Shown here: one piece after another, positions 1 to 7,636 of the stretch | Layout: each line of letters starts with the position of its first letter | How positions within the stretch are numbered: position 1 is the first letter of the stretch | DNA from: Rhodococcus sp. (in: high G+C Gram-positive bacteria) | Lineage (GTDB): Bacteria; Actinomycetota; Actinomycetes; Mycobacteriales; Mycobacteriaceae | Length of the DNA: 44,567 nucleotides | Assembly (NCBI GenBank): GCA_012514505.1 | Contig: JAAZAD010000595.1 | Span: forward strand, 1 to 44,567 | Direction of reading: 5' to 3' | Program-made: the position numbers and the translations under genes | Notes under the pieces: generated by a model | Seen by the model: only the letters and a program-made list of their open reading frames with translations | Databases searched by the model: none | Told to the model about the DNA's origin: nothing

Positions 1-78
1 GACCAGGGCCTCGACGAGAACGCTTTCATCGTGCCGGGTCTCGGAGATGCCGGAGATCGTCAGTTCGGTCCACGTTGA
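1..78 (+). CDS. upp: Uracil phosphoribosyltransferase, C-terminal end (partial)
   Basis: The first 25 codons of the window read to a TGA at 76-78 and give a peptide containing AFIVPGLGDAGDRQFGPR. This matches the conserved C-terminus of uracil phosphoribosyltransferase, where PGLGDAGD is part of the uracil/PRPP binding end of the enzyme. Upp converts uracil and PRPP to UMP in the cytosol (pyrimidine salvage). The 5' part of the gene lies before the window. Its stop codon overlaps the TTG start of the next gene, so the two are probably translationally coupled. The neighbouring pmmB and deoD are also salvage genes and sit beside upp in mycobacteria, which supports the call. Confidence 0.9.
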   Translation, partial: DQGLDENAFIVPGLGDAGDRQFGPR

Positions 79-977
79 GCGAATCACTCGTCCTCGGAGT
101 CGCCTGGCCGTCGAACGAAGGCGACCCCAGGTTGCGTGTCCTCGATGTGACGACGCGCGAGGTCTCGCATATCGAACTGCGCGGTGCCCGGATCGGTTTC
201 GAAGTGCTCGGTTCGGGGCGTTGGTGTACCGGCCGTACCGCGTTCAGTGCGGATGGGCCGTCCGAGTACGTGCCGTGCCCGAAGCAGTCGTCGGTCGAAT
301 CCGGGTCGCAATGCGCGGAGTGCGAGACGCGAGACGGATTCCGCTTCGTACACATGATTCACCGTGGCGGGTTCGTTTCCCGTGACCTCGATGCCCACGT
401 GATGCAACCACATTGGCTTTACATCGCGACGTTCGCGAACGGCGCCCACAAGGTCGGAACCGCGGCACAGACGCGCAAATGGGGCAGGTTGGCCGAGCAG
501 GGTGCCATTTGTGCGCAGTATGTGGCGTGGGCTGCGGACGGGAAGGTGGTTCGGGTACTCGAAGACCGTGTGACGGAGCAGCTGCAGGTGCGTCAGTCCG
601 TGCGGTCGTCGGCAAAGGCGGCCGCGCTGGCGCTACCGTTCGACACTGCACGCCTCGAAGCAGCCACCGCAGAGCTCGCACACCGAGTTCGCGACCTCAT
701 CGCACCGGAGCCGACCGAATCGACGTTCCGGACCGTCGACGAATCGTGTTGTGTGGCAGGTTTTCGGGATCTGTCCTCGGGCAACAGGATCGGGTATCCG
801 AACGACCTTTCGTCGGGGGCGCACGGGTTCACGGTGGACGCGTGCGTGGGCCAGGCCGCTGTCGTGGATATCGAGGGCCTGTCGTACGTCGTCGACCTCG
901 CTCGACTGAAGGGACGGCGGGTCCGGCTCGGAAACTACTCGTCGACACTGCCTGCCGTGCAGTCCGCCCTGTTCTGA
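75..977 (+). CDS. DUF2797 family protein, possible zinc-binding GIY-YIG-like fold
   Basis: This 300-residue protein is recognised as DUF2797, a family without an established function. The TTG start at 75 overlaps the upp stop (TTGA); no better in-frame start is visible nearby. Cys51, Cys68, Cys80 and Cys83 (the last two as CAEC) look like a metal site. The central segment has LYIA (115-118), KVGTA (126-130), Arg134, EQGA (141-144) and a later LED (162-164). That order recalls GIY-YIG/MUG113-type nuclease folds (Tyr, Gly, Arg, Glu), but this is my inference. The C-terminal 100 residues have no motif I recognise. It is the downstream partner of upp and converges on pmmB, 17 bp away. Confidence 0.8.
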   Translation: MSESLVLGVAWPSNEGDPRLRVLDVTTREVSHIELRGARIGFEVLGSGRWCTGRTAFSADGPSEYVPCPKQSSVESGSQCAECETRDGFRFVHMIHRGGFVSRDLDAHVMQPHWLYIATFANGAHKVGTAAQTRKWGRLAEQGAICAQYVAWAADGKVVRVLEDRVTEQLQVRQSVRSSAKAAALALPFDTARLEAATAELAHRVRDLIAPEPTESTFRTVDESCCVAGFRDLSSGNRIGYPNDLSSGAHGFTVDACVGQAAVVDIEGLSYVVDLARLKGRRVRLGNYSSTLPAVQSALF

Positions 978-994
978 CAGTCCGCTCTTCGGCG

Positions 995-2602
995 TCAGAG
1001 CTGGAGGGCGAACGCTCGGAGTTCGCCGAGCACAGACTCTGCGCGGGCACGGGCATCCGGGAGGTTGCTGCGATCGCCGACGGGCAAGACCGCCTCGAGA
1101 TACGCCTTCACCTTCGGTTCGGTTCCGGACGGGCGGACGACGACGCGAATGCCGTCGCCGATCAACTCCACGGCATCTGTGCGCAATTGCCCACGCTTGG
1201 TCAGATGGTCCACGACGGTCACTGCTCGACCCGCCAACGTGGTCGGTGGTGCGCTGCGTAGCGCTTCCATCATGGTTGTGATGGTCGTAGGTTCGTCCAC
1301 CCGCTTCGACACTTGTGCCCCGGCATGTACCCCGAACTGGATCGCGAAGTCGTCCAGCACGTCGGTGAGGGTGCGGGCGGAGGCATTCAGGTCCGCTGCC
1401 AGGTCTGCCGCCACGACCGCGGCGGAGATGCCGTCCTTGTCTCTCACGAACTCGGGGTCCACGCAGTGTCCGAGCGCTTCCTCGTAGGCGTAGACGAGCC
1501 CGTCACCAGCCCGGACCAGCCACTTGAATCCGGTGAGGGTTCGTGCGAACCGTGCACCGCGATCTGCGGCGATCTTCTCGAGCAGGGTCGAGGAGACGAC
1601 CGTGGTGGCGACGAGCGAATTCGCTGGAGCGGAGTCGAGGATGTGGTTGCCGAGTAGGACCCCCGTCTCGTCGCCGCGCAGCATGCGCCACCCGTCGGCG
1701 TCGCGAATGCCGAGGGCGCACCGGTCGGCGTCCGGGTCCAGGGCGATCGCGAGGTCTGCGTCGATCTGCGCAGCCAGTTCGAGGAGCGCGTCCGTGGTGC
1801 CGGGTTCCTCCGGGTTCGGGAAGGGTGCCGTGGGGAAGTCCGCGTTCGGCGCGAACTGCGAGGTGACGACGTGAACATCGGAGAAGCCGGCAGCGCGCAG
1901 GGCGGCGACACAGGTGTCCCCGCCGACGCCGTGCATCGCGGTGAGTGCGATGCGTAGGGACCGTTCGGTGCTAGTGGGCAGCACCGAGATGCGCTGGATG
2001 TACAGATCGACGAGTTCGTCGTCGGTGGGTGCGACCGGGGTGCGCGGCACTTCGACGGCAGGACCGACGTTGGCGATGGCTGCTTCGATTTCGCGGTCGG
2101 CTGGTGAGATCAACTGTGCCCCGCCCGACAGATACACCTTGTAGCCGTTGTCGGTCGCGGGGTTGTGGGAGGCGGTGATCTGAACACCGGCGACGGCGCC
2201 CAGGTGGCGCACCGCGAAGGCGACGATGGGCGTGGGCAGTGGCCGGGGAAGGAACACGACGTCGAAACCTGCGGCTCCGAGAACTTCGGCTGCCGCGGTC
2301 GCGAAGGCCTCGGAGCCGTGTCGGGCGTCGCGGCCCACGACGACGGTGCCGCCGCCGAGGCAGCGTTCCTGTAACCACGCCACGAGTCCGGCAGTGGTCC
2401 GCACGACGACGGCGATGTTCATGCCGCTCGGTCCCGCACGCAGCGGCCCGCGCAGCCCTGCGGTACCGAACGCCAGTGGAGCTGCGAATCGTTCGGCCAG
2501 CTCGGTGGGGCTCGAGGCGGCGAGTTCCGCACGCGATTGTGGATCGGGGTCGCCGGCAATCCACTCTCGAACTGCGGCTCGGATGCCTGCGTCGGAGCTC
2601 AC
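995..2602 (-). CDS. pmmB: Phospho-sugar mutase (phosphoglucomutase/phosphomannomutase family, PmmB-like)
   Basis: This 535-residue alpha-D-phosphohexomutase has all four family motifs. The phosphoserine loop is TASHNP (Ser145), the Mg loop is DPDADR (289-294), the sugar-specificity segments are TGFKW (357-361) and EEALGH (374-379), and the phosphate-binding loop is RPSGTEPK (490-497). Such enzymes move phosphate between C1 and C6 (or C1 and C5) of hexoses or pentoses in the cytosol. The pairing with purine nucleoside phosphorylase suggests that ribose- or deoxyribose-1-phosphate may be a substrate, in the manner of DeoB or Pgm2; this is inference from context. The GTG start at 2602 overlaps the deoD stop by 4 bp (GTGA), so pmmB is translated as the second gene of a deoD-pmmB operon. 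Confidence 0.93.
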   Translation of the reverse strand: MSSDAGIRAAVREWIAGDPDPQSRAELAASSPTELAERFAAPLAFGTAGLRGPLRAGPSGMNIAVVVRTTAGLVAWLQERCLGGGTVVVGRDARHGSEAFATAAAEVLGAAGFDVVFLPRPLPTPIVAFAVRHLGAVAGVQITASHNPATDNGYKVYLSGGAQLISPADREIEAAIANVGPAVEVPRTPVAPTDDELVDLYIQRISVLPTSTERSLRIALTAMHGVGGDTCVAALRAAGFSDVHVVTSQFAPNADFPTAPFPNPEEPGTTDALLELAAQIDADLAIALDPDADRCALGIRDADGWRMLRGDETGVLLGNHILDSAPANSLVATTVVSSTLLEKIAADRGARFARTLTGFKWLVRAGDGLVYAYEEALGHCVDPEFVRDKDGISAAVVAADLAADLNASARTLTDVLDDFAIQFGVHAGAQVSKRVDEPTTITTMMEALRSAPPTTLAGRAVTVVDHLTKRGQLRTDAVELIGDGIRVVVRPSGTEPKVKAYLEAVLPVGDRSNLPDARARAESVLGELRAFALQL

Positions 2603-3381
2603 AGTCGGGCCACCAACTCCCGAAGCAGATCGCCCATTCGCTGTGCCGAGGCATGCCCGGCCGCCAAGACCTCCTCGTGACTCAGGGGCTCGCCGGTCAT
2701 CCCGGCCGCGGCGTTGGTGACGAGCGACAACCCGAGGACTCGCGCACCGAGCGCACGAGCCGCGATCGTCTCGTGAACGGTCGACATCCCGACGAGATCG
2801 GCCCCGAGAGTGCGCAGCATCCGAATCTCGGCGGGGGTCTCGTAGTGCGGGCCGGGCAGCCCCGCGTACACGCCCTCTTCGAGTGTCGGGTCGATGTCGC
2901 GGGCCAGCGCACGCAGCTCGGGAGAGTAGGCGTCGACGAGATCGACGAAGTCGGCACCCACGAGCGGGGAACGGGCTGTGAGGTTGAGGTGGTCGCTGAT
3001 CAGCACGGGTTGGCCCACCGTGAACTCGGGCCTGATCCCGCCGGCGGCATTGGTGAGGATCACGGTGTCAGCACCTGCTGCGATCGCGGTGCGGATCGGA
3101 TGGACCACGCGCTCCAGGGAATGGCCCTCGTAGGCGTGTGTGCGTCCCAGTAGCACCAATACGCGGCGGTTACCCACGACGATCGAACGCACGGTGCCCG
3201 AGTGCCCGCTCGCGGACGGGGGTGCGAATCCGGGAAGCTCGCTCATCGGCATCTCGGCGACCGGGGTGCCGAGACGGTCGGCTGCGGCCTGCCAGCCCGA
3301 ACCGAGGACGACGGCAATCGGATGTATCGGGCAGTCGGTGTGGGCGGCAATTACCGTGGCCGCGGCATCAGGCGTTCCCAT
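2599..3381 (-). CDS. deoD: Purine nucleoside phosphorylase (trimeric PNP class)
   Basis: The protein has 260 residues, typical of trimeric PNPs. Phosphate- and base-binding signatures are GSG (27-29), GRTHAYEG (79-86), NAAGG (111-115), [10 protein letters not shown] (176-185), GMSTVHE (198-204) and VTNAAAG with Asn223. It cleaves (deoxy)inosine and (deoxy)guanosine with phosphate to give the base and pentose-1-phosphate. The ATG at 3381 lies only 20 bp from the divergent ATG at 3402, so the two promoters must reach into the opposing genes. No strong ribosome binding site is seen upstream. Downstream pmmB overlaps by 4 bp, and its product could process the pentose-1-phosphate. The M. tuberculosis orthologue is annotated deoD in the same neighbourhood. 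Confidence 0.94.
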   Translation of the reverse strand: MGTPDAAATVIAAHTDCPIHPIAVVLGSGWQAAADRLGTPVAEMPMSELPGFAPPSASGHSGTVRSIVVGNRRVLVLLGRTHAYEGHSLERVVHPIRTAIAAGADTVILTNAAGGIRPEFTVGQPVLISDHLNLTARSPLVGADFVDLVDAYSPELRALARDIDPTLEEGVYAGLPGPHYETPAEIRMLRTLGADLVGMSTVHETIAARALGARVLGLSLVTNAAAGMTGEPLSHEEVLAAGHASAQRMGDLLRELVARL

Positions 3382-3388
3382 GGGGCGT

Positions 3389-3394
3389 TAGTCT
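3389..3394 (+). promoter_or_regulatory. -10 hexamer TAGTCT for a leaderless isomerase gene
   Basis: TAGTCT matches the actinobacterial TANNNT -10 element and lies 7 bases before the ATG at 3402. Transcription would start at or within a base of the start codon, giving a leaderless mRNA. There is no Shine-Dalgarno sequence in the 20 bp between this gene and divergent deoD. Confidence 0.5.
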
Positions 3395-3401
3395 TCCATT
3401 C

Positions 3402-4100
3402 ATGCCTTATCTCGAGCGTGACGGTGACGTATTCATCCTGTATCTCGGAAACGAAGGGGAGACGGACAACGAGAACCGCTTCCACCCCGACTGGATCGAT
3501 GCGGTCCACGCCGAACTCGACAAGGTCGAGGCACACGAGGGTCAGGCTGCCCTCGTCACCACCGCGACCGGCAAGTTCTACAGCAACGGGCTCGACACCA
3601 CGTACATCTTCGCGAACCTGGACAAACTCCCCGCGTACCTGGACCGGGTCCACACGGTGTACAGCCGTCTGCTGACCTTCCAGATGCCGACCGTGGCTGC
3701 GGTGCAGGGGCACGCGTTCGGCGCGGGCGCGATGCTGGCGACCGCCCACGACTTCCGGGTGATGCGCGGAGATCGCGGCTTCTACTGCCTGCCCGAGGTG
3801 ACGTTGAACATGCCGTTCACCGTCGGCATGTCTGCGCTTCTCAACAACCGTTTGCCCAAGCAGACAGCCGTGGAGGCGATGCTGACGGGTAGGCGTTTCG
3901 GTGGCCATGATGCGGTGACCGCAGGAATCGCGGACATCGCCGTCGACGGGGACCAGGTTCTGGCATCCGCTGTGGAGAAGGCCGGCGCCCTGGCCGCGAC
4001 ACGTGGCGACAACCTCGTGGGTATGAAAAAGGGCATTCACGCCGACACCCTCGACGCTCTGGCCACCGTCACGGACAAGAGCAACTTCAGTTTCGGGTGA
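3402..4100 (+). CDS. Enoyl-CoA hydratase/isomerase family protein (probable delta3,delta2-enoyl-CoA isomerase)
   Basis: A 232-residue crotonase-fold protein, shorter than most EchA hydratases (about 260). The oxyanion-hole segments are SNGLD (after TTATGKFY) and GHAFGAGAMLA, and the PEVTLNMPF segment carries a Glu in the position used as the catalytic base by several isomerases. The phrases LVTTATGKFYSNGLD and MRGDRGFYCLPE resemble eukaryotic and plant-type delta3,delta2-enoyl-CoA isomerases, which act in unsaturated fatty acid beta-oxidation. The specific reaction is inferred. The ATG at 3402 was chosen because upstream in-frame codons run into deoD and a leaderless -10 element fits this start. 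It is followed 12 bp later by the M20 amidohydrolase pair and may be cotranscribed with them. Confidence 0.85.
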   Translation: MPYLERDGDVFILYLGNEGETDNENRFHPDWIDAVHAELDKVEAHEGQAALVTTATGKFYSNGLDTTYIFANLDKLPAYLDRVHTVYSRLLTFQMPTVAAVQGHAFGAGAMLATAHDFRVMRGDRGFYCLPEVTLNMPFTVGMSALLNNRLPKQTAVEAMLTGRRFGGHDAVTAGIADIAVDGDQVLASAVEKAGALAATRGDNLVGMKKGIHADTLDALATVTDKSNFSFG

Positions 4101-4112
4101 GAGAATGAGCAC

Positions 4113-5273
4113 GTGAACGCGGATGTCGATGCGGCGATTCGGTCTGCGCAGGCGGACCTGATCGCGCTGTCGCATTCGATCCACCGTGAGCCGGAGTTGG
4201 CGTTCGAAGAGTTCCGCAGTGCCGCGAAGGTCGTCGACCTGCTGAAGCAGCGCGGGTTCGAGGTCCAGACCGGTACGGCCGATCTGCCGACCGCGTTCGA
4301 GGCGACGTACGGCAGCGGTGAACTCGTGATCGCGGTGTGTGCGGAATACGACGCGCTGCCGGAGATCGGGCACGCCTGCGGGCACAACATCATCGCTGCG
4401 TCGGCGGTGGGTGCGGGAATCGCGCTCGCCGCTGTCGCAGACCGGCTGGGCATCACCGTGCGTGTGATCGGCACTCCCGCAGAGGAGAGCGGCGGCGGGA
4501 AAGTGCTCATGCTCGAGCGTGGCGTGTTCGACGACGTCGCGGCGGCCGTGATGGTTCATCCCGGTCCGGTCGACATCGTCGGTGCGACCTCGTTGGCTTT
4601 GTCCGACATCGCAGTCACGTTCACGGGAACCGAGGCGCACGCGTCGGCGGCCCCCGAGTTCGGTAGGAACGCGGCAGACGCAGCGACCGTCGCGCAGGTG
4701 GGCATCGGCCTGTTGCGCCAGCACCTGGCGCCGGGTTCGCAGATACACGGCATCGTGAGCGCAGGCGGGACGGCACCGAACATCGTTCCCGCGCATTCGG
4801 AGATGCTGTACTACCTGCGCGCACAGACGTCCGATGAGCTGTCCGACCTCACCGAGCGGGCCGAGGCATGTTTCGCTGCGGGCGCTCTCGCCACCGGGTG
4901 CACACACAGCATTCGTACGGTCTCGCCCACCTATACGGAGCTCACGCCCGACTCCTGGTTGGCCGCGGCCTACCGGGACGAAGTGACAGGCTTGGGGCGC
5001 ACACCCATTCCGCCCGAATGGGAAACCGTTCGACCGTTGGGCAGCACCGACATGGGAAACGTCACGAACGTGCTTCCGGGCATCCATCCCGTGATCGGCT
5101 TGGATTCGGCCGGTTCCGTGACGCACCAACCTGCGTTCACGGCGGCTTGCATCACCGAATCGGCCGATCAGGCGGTGCTCGACGGGGCGCGGGCTTTGGC
5201 AGGAACAGTGATCCGCGCAGCGTCGGATGAGGCGCAGCGGGCGCGCCTACTGGAAGGAGTCGAACGTCGGTGA
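4113..5273 (+). CDS. amiB1: M20 family amidohydrolase, AmiB1-like
   Basis: This 386-residue M20 metallo-peptidase/amidohydrolase has the expected dinuclear metal site. EYDALPEIGHACGHN (78-92) supplies the Asp and His ligands, PAEE (122-125) supplies the catalytic Glu pair, and MVHP (147-150) supplies another His. The family hydrolyses N-acyl or aminobenzoyl-type amides; AbgB, HipO and N-acyl-amino-acid deacylases are close types. The physiological substrate cannot be read from the sequence. The GTG start at 4113 has only a weak purine-rich sequence upstream. Its stop overlaps the start of the second M20 gene (GTGA), and the paralogous pair is conserved in mycobacteria as amiB1/amiA1. Confidence 0.9.
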   Translation: MNADVDAAIRSAQADLIALSHSIHREPELAFEEFRSAAKVVDLLKQRGFEVQTGTADLPTAFEATYGSGELVIAVCAEYDALPEIGHACGHNIIAASAVGAGIALAAVADRLGITVRVIGTPAEESGGGKVLMLERGVFDDVAAAVMVHPGPVDIVGATSLALSDIAVTFTGTEAHASAAPEFGRNAADAATVAQVGIGLLRQHLAPGSQIHGIVSAGGTAPNIVPAHSEMLYYLRAQTSDELSDLTERAEACFAAGALATGCTHSIRTVSPTYTELTPDSWLAAAYRDEVTGLGRTPIPPEWETVRPLGSTDMGNVTNVLPGIHPVIGLDSAGSVTHQPAFTAACITESADQAVLDGARALAGTVIRAASDEAQRARLLEGVERR

Positions 5274-6439
5274 ACGCCGTAGTCGACACATGGCTCGCGA
5301 CGCACGGAGACGACCTCGTCGCGTGGCGTCGTCATATCCACGCCAACCCGGAGCTTGCGCGCCACGAATACGCCACCACCGAGTTCGTCGCGACACGGCT
5401 CGCTGCGGCCGGACTGTCGCCCCAGGTTCTACCCAAAGGCACTGGTCTCACGTGTGATCTCGGTCCTGCCGACGGACCACGTATCGCGTTGCGTGCCGAC
5501 ATCGATGCGTTGCCTTTGCAGGAACTCACCGGCGCCACCTACTCCTCGACCGTCGCGGGTGTGTCGCATGCCTGTGGCCACGATGCGCACACCACAATCC
5601 TGCTGGGAACGGCGCTGGCGTTGAACGAGATTCCCGAGCTTCCGGTCGGGGTGCGGCTGGTGTTTCAGCCCGCCGAGGAAGTGATGCCCGGCGGCGCACT
5701 CGACGTGGTGGCGGCGCGCCGGATAGAGGGGGTGTCGAGAATCTTTGCTCTGCACTGCGATCCGCGTCTCGAGGTCGGGCGAGTCGGTGTTCGTCTGGGT
5801 GCGATCACGTCGGCGGCCGATACGGTCGAGTTGATTCTCGAATCGCCAGGCGGGCACACCTCGCGGCCGCACCTGACGACGGATCTGGTGTACGCGCTCG
5901 GCACCGTCGTGACCGGCCTGCCGGGCATGCTCAGTCGCCGCATCGACCCGCGCACCAGCACCGTGATGGTGTGGGGTGCCGTGAACGCAGGGCAGGCTCC
6001 GAATGCGATCCCGCAGACCGGAATGCTCGCAGGGACGGTCCGCACCGGCGACCACGAGACGTGGGAGTTGTTGGAGCCGTTGGTCCGTGAGATCGTCGAC
6101 GGTCTTCTGGCGCCGACGGGTGTTCGGTACCAGCTCAACTACCGCAGGGGAGTGCCCCCGGTGGTCAACGACGAGACCTCCACCCGCATGTTCGAAGACG
6201 CGATCAGGGCAGTTGGGCCTGGCGCGTTGGCCGACACTCCGCAGTCCGGTGGCGGCGAGGACTTCTCCTGGTATCTCGAGGAGGTGCCGGGCGCCATGGC
6301 ACGCCTGGGCGTGTGGTCAGGGGAGGGCACCCAACTCGACATCCATCAGCCCACATTCGACCTGGATGAACGCGCACTCGCGGTGGGTGTGCGAGTGCTC
6401 ACCGGCCTGGTCCTCGGCGAGACTGATCAGCCCGTTTGA
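5270..6439 (+). CDS. amiA1: M20 family amidohydrolase, AmiA1-like
   Basis: The 389-residue paralogue of the preceding gene. Its metal-ligand motifs are ADIDALP (76-82), HACGHDAHT (100-108), QPAEE (133-137) and LHCDP (161-165), as in hippurate hydrolase/IAA-amino acid hydrolase-type M20D enzymes. A C-terminal GGGEDFSWY segment is also typical. The GTG start at 5270 is preceded by a good GGAAGGAG ribosome binding site inside the end of amiB1, with a 4-bp stop/start overlap. The two proteins may form a heteromer or have complementary acyl specificities; that is inference. The gene ends 10 bp from the convergent small secreted-protein gene, with no clear terminator between. Confidence 0.92.
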   Translation: MNAVVDTWLATHGDDLVAWRRHIHANPELARHEYATTEFVATRLAAAGLSPQVLPKGTGLTCDLGPADGPRIALRADIDALPLQELTGATYSSTVAGVSHACGHDAHTTILLGTALALNEIPELPVGVRLVFQPAEEVMPGGALDVVAARRIEGVSRIFALHCDPRLEVGRVGVRLGAITSAADTVELILESPGGHTSRPHLTTDLVYALGTVVTGLPGMLSRRIDPRTSTVMVWGAVNAGQAPNAIPQTGMLAGTVRTGDHETWELLEPLVREIVDGLLAPTGVRYQLNYRRGVPPVVNDETSTRMFEDAIRAVGPGALADTPQSGGGEDFSWYLEEVPGAMARLGVWSGEGTQLDIHQPTFDLDERALAVGVRVLTGLVLGETDQPV

Positions 6440-6449
6440 GCGTTGCGGG

Positions 6450-6875
6450 TCACGGGACGTTCCACGTACCCATTCCGGGCCAGAACGTAACGGTGTGGCC
6501 CATGGTGACGACGGCAACGAGCATTCCCGATCCGGTTGCGACGGCTTTGGGCGGTGATGGCGCTCCGACTTCGGCGTCTCCGGTCGCTCCGGTGGTGAGG
6601 TTGCGCCAGTGCACGACACCGCCGCATCGGTCCTCCATGCGAAAGTGTGTGACACCGGGTGTTTCGGTGTCGGTTCGCGCGATGACGCGCCCTTGGCAGA
6701 CATGCATCCAGGTCATAAGCATGAACGAGATCCTGTTGCCGGCCACAGGTATGGGCAGGACAGTATCGACCGGTTCCGCTGCCACGGTAGGCGCGCCGCC
6801 GATCACCCCACCTGTCAACGCCAGCGTTGCGACTCCCACCGCGAGTACACGCCGCAGTTTCGACGAATCCCACAT
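6450..6875 (-). CDS. Small secreted protein of unknown function
   Basis: The protein has 141 residues. The N-terminus looks like a Sec signal peptide: basic KLRR, a hydrophobic core VLAVGVATLALTGGVIGGA, and a likely cleavage site after Ala33 (VAA-EP). The mature part of about 108 residues has two cysteines (HVCQGR and DRCGGV) that could form one disulfide. It is rich in beta-type sequence, but I recognise no family. The ATG at 6875 is supported by GGAGG seven bases upstream. It lies downstream of the gamma-glutamylcyclotransferase-fold gene on the same strand, 75 bp away. The role is unknown; export to the envelope or medium is likely. Confidence 0.75.
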   Translation of the reverse strand: MWDSSKLRRVLAVGVATLALTGGVIGGAPTVAAEPVDTVLPIPVAGNRISFMLMTWMHVCQGRVIARTDTETPGVTHFRMEDRCGGVVHWRNLTTGATGDAEVGAPSPPKAVATGSGMLVAVVTMGHTVTFWPGMGTWNVP

Positions 6876-6950
6876 AGCCGGACCTCCGAGTGACGTATAC
6901 CCATCGTCCCACTCGGAGCCACCGCGATGGGTGGGATCGCGAGCGCAGAA

Positions 6951-7412
6951 TTACCCGGTGCCCGGACCTACGTTTCGGCTGTTTCGGGTCCGCAGTTCGC
7001 GGAGGTAGTCGGCCGGTGCGCCGGCGATCTCGGCGGCATCGGCCATCACACCGAGATACCGTGCCGACGGAAGGCCGCCCTCATAGGCATCCATGACGTA
7101 GAGCCATGCGAGTACTGGGCCGTCCGCGGTGTCGACTCGCACTCGGATCTTGCGGTGGATGCCGAGTTCGGACCCTTCCCATCGGTCCAGGCGTGCCTCG
7201 TCCTCTTCCGGGACGTCGTAGAGCACGACGAAGACCTTGGAGTCGGCGTCCTCGACGACGGTGGCCAGGGCGCCTTCCCAACCAATGTCCTCACCGCTGA
7301 AGGTGAGCCGCCAGCCGTGCAGCCAGCCCGTGCCGGCCATCGGGGAATGGGGGCAGCGCTGCAACATTTGCTCCGGGTGCATGTTGGACCCGTAAGCCGC
7401 GTAGATCGACAC
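6951..7412 (-). CDS. Gamma-glutamylcyclotransferase-like (GGCT/AIG2 fold) protein
   Basis: The protein has 153 residues. The N-terminal YAAYGSNMHPEQM is the characteristic substrate loop of the GGCT/AIG2 fold (YGSN at 7-10), followed by the expected small beta-barrel and a C-terminal YLRELR segment. Members act on gamma-glutamyl or gamma-glutamylamine compounds, but many bacterial members have no assigned substrate. M. tuberculosis has a conserved gene of this size next to lpdA (Rv3304, from memory). The GTG start at 7412 has no ribosome binding site but sits six bases after a TAGGCT -10 element, so a leaderless start is favoured. It is divergent from lpdA. Confidence 0.8.
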   Translation of the reverse strand: MSIYAAYGSNMHPEQMLQRCPHSPMAGTGWLHGWRLTFSGEDIGWEGALATVVEDADSKVFVVLYDVPEEDEARLDRWEGSELGIHRKIRVRVDTADGPVLAWLYVMDAYEGGLPSARYLGVMADAAEIAGAPADYLRELRTRNSRNVGPGTG

Positions 7413-7418
7413 GGCGAA

Positions 7419-7424
7419 AGCCTA
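7419..7424 (-). promoter_or_regulatory. -10 hexamer TAGGCT for the leaderless GGCT-like gene
   Basis: On the minus strand TAGGCT (TANNNT) is followed by exactly six bases and then the GTG start at 7412. This is the same geometry as at seven other genes of the window. No -35 close to TTGACA was found at 17 bp spacing. Confidence 0.5.
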
Positions 7425-7636
7425 CATCCGCGTCATCTGTGGGCTGACCGAACGTTGGTCGACAGTTGTGGGCCGATACACAGATCCACGCGGCCGTACG
7501 GGCGAATCATGCCTAGTAATCTGATGTTCGCAGCATCTACCAGTGTTGTAGAGAACTAGCAGTGCATGACACCGCGTACTGCCATAGCGTGAGCATCGAC
7601 CGGTGACCCCGGCCGGCCCGTCGACTTGGAGGACAG

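Noticed and set aside
3351..5129. A 592-codon open frame on the minus strand across the isomerase and amiB1 genes
   Set aside because: It is antisense to two genes with clear catalytic motifs, has no recognisable domain, and is rich in Arg, His and Val as expected for a shadow frame in high-GC DNA.
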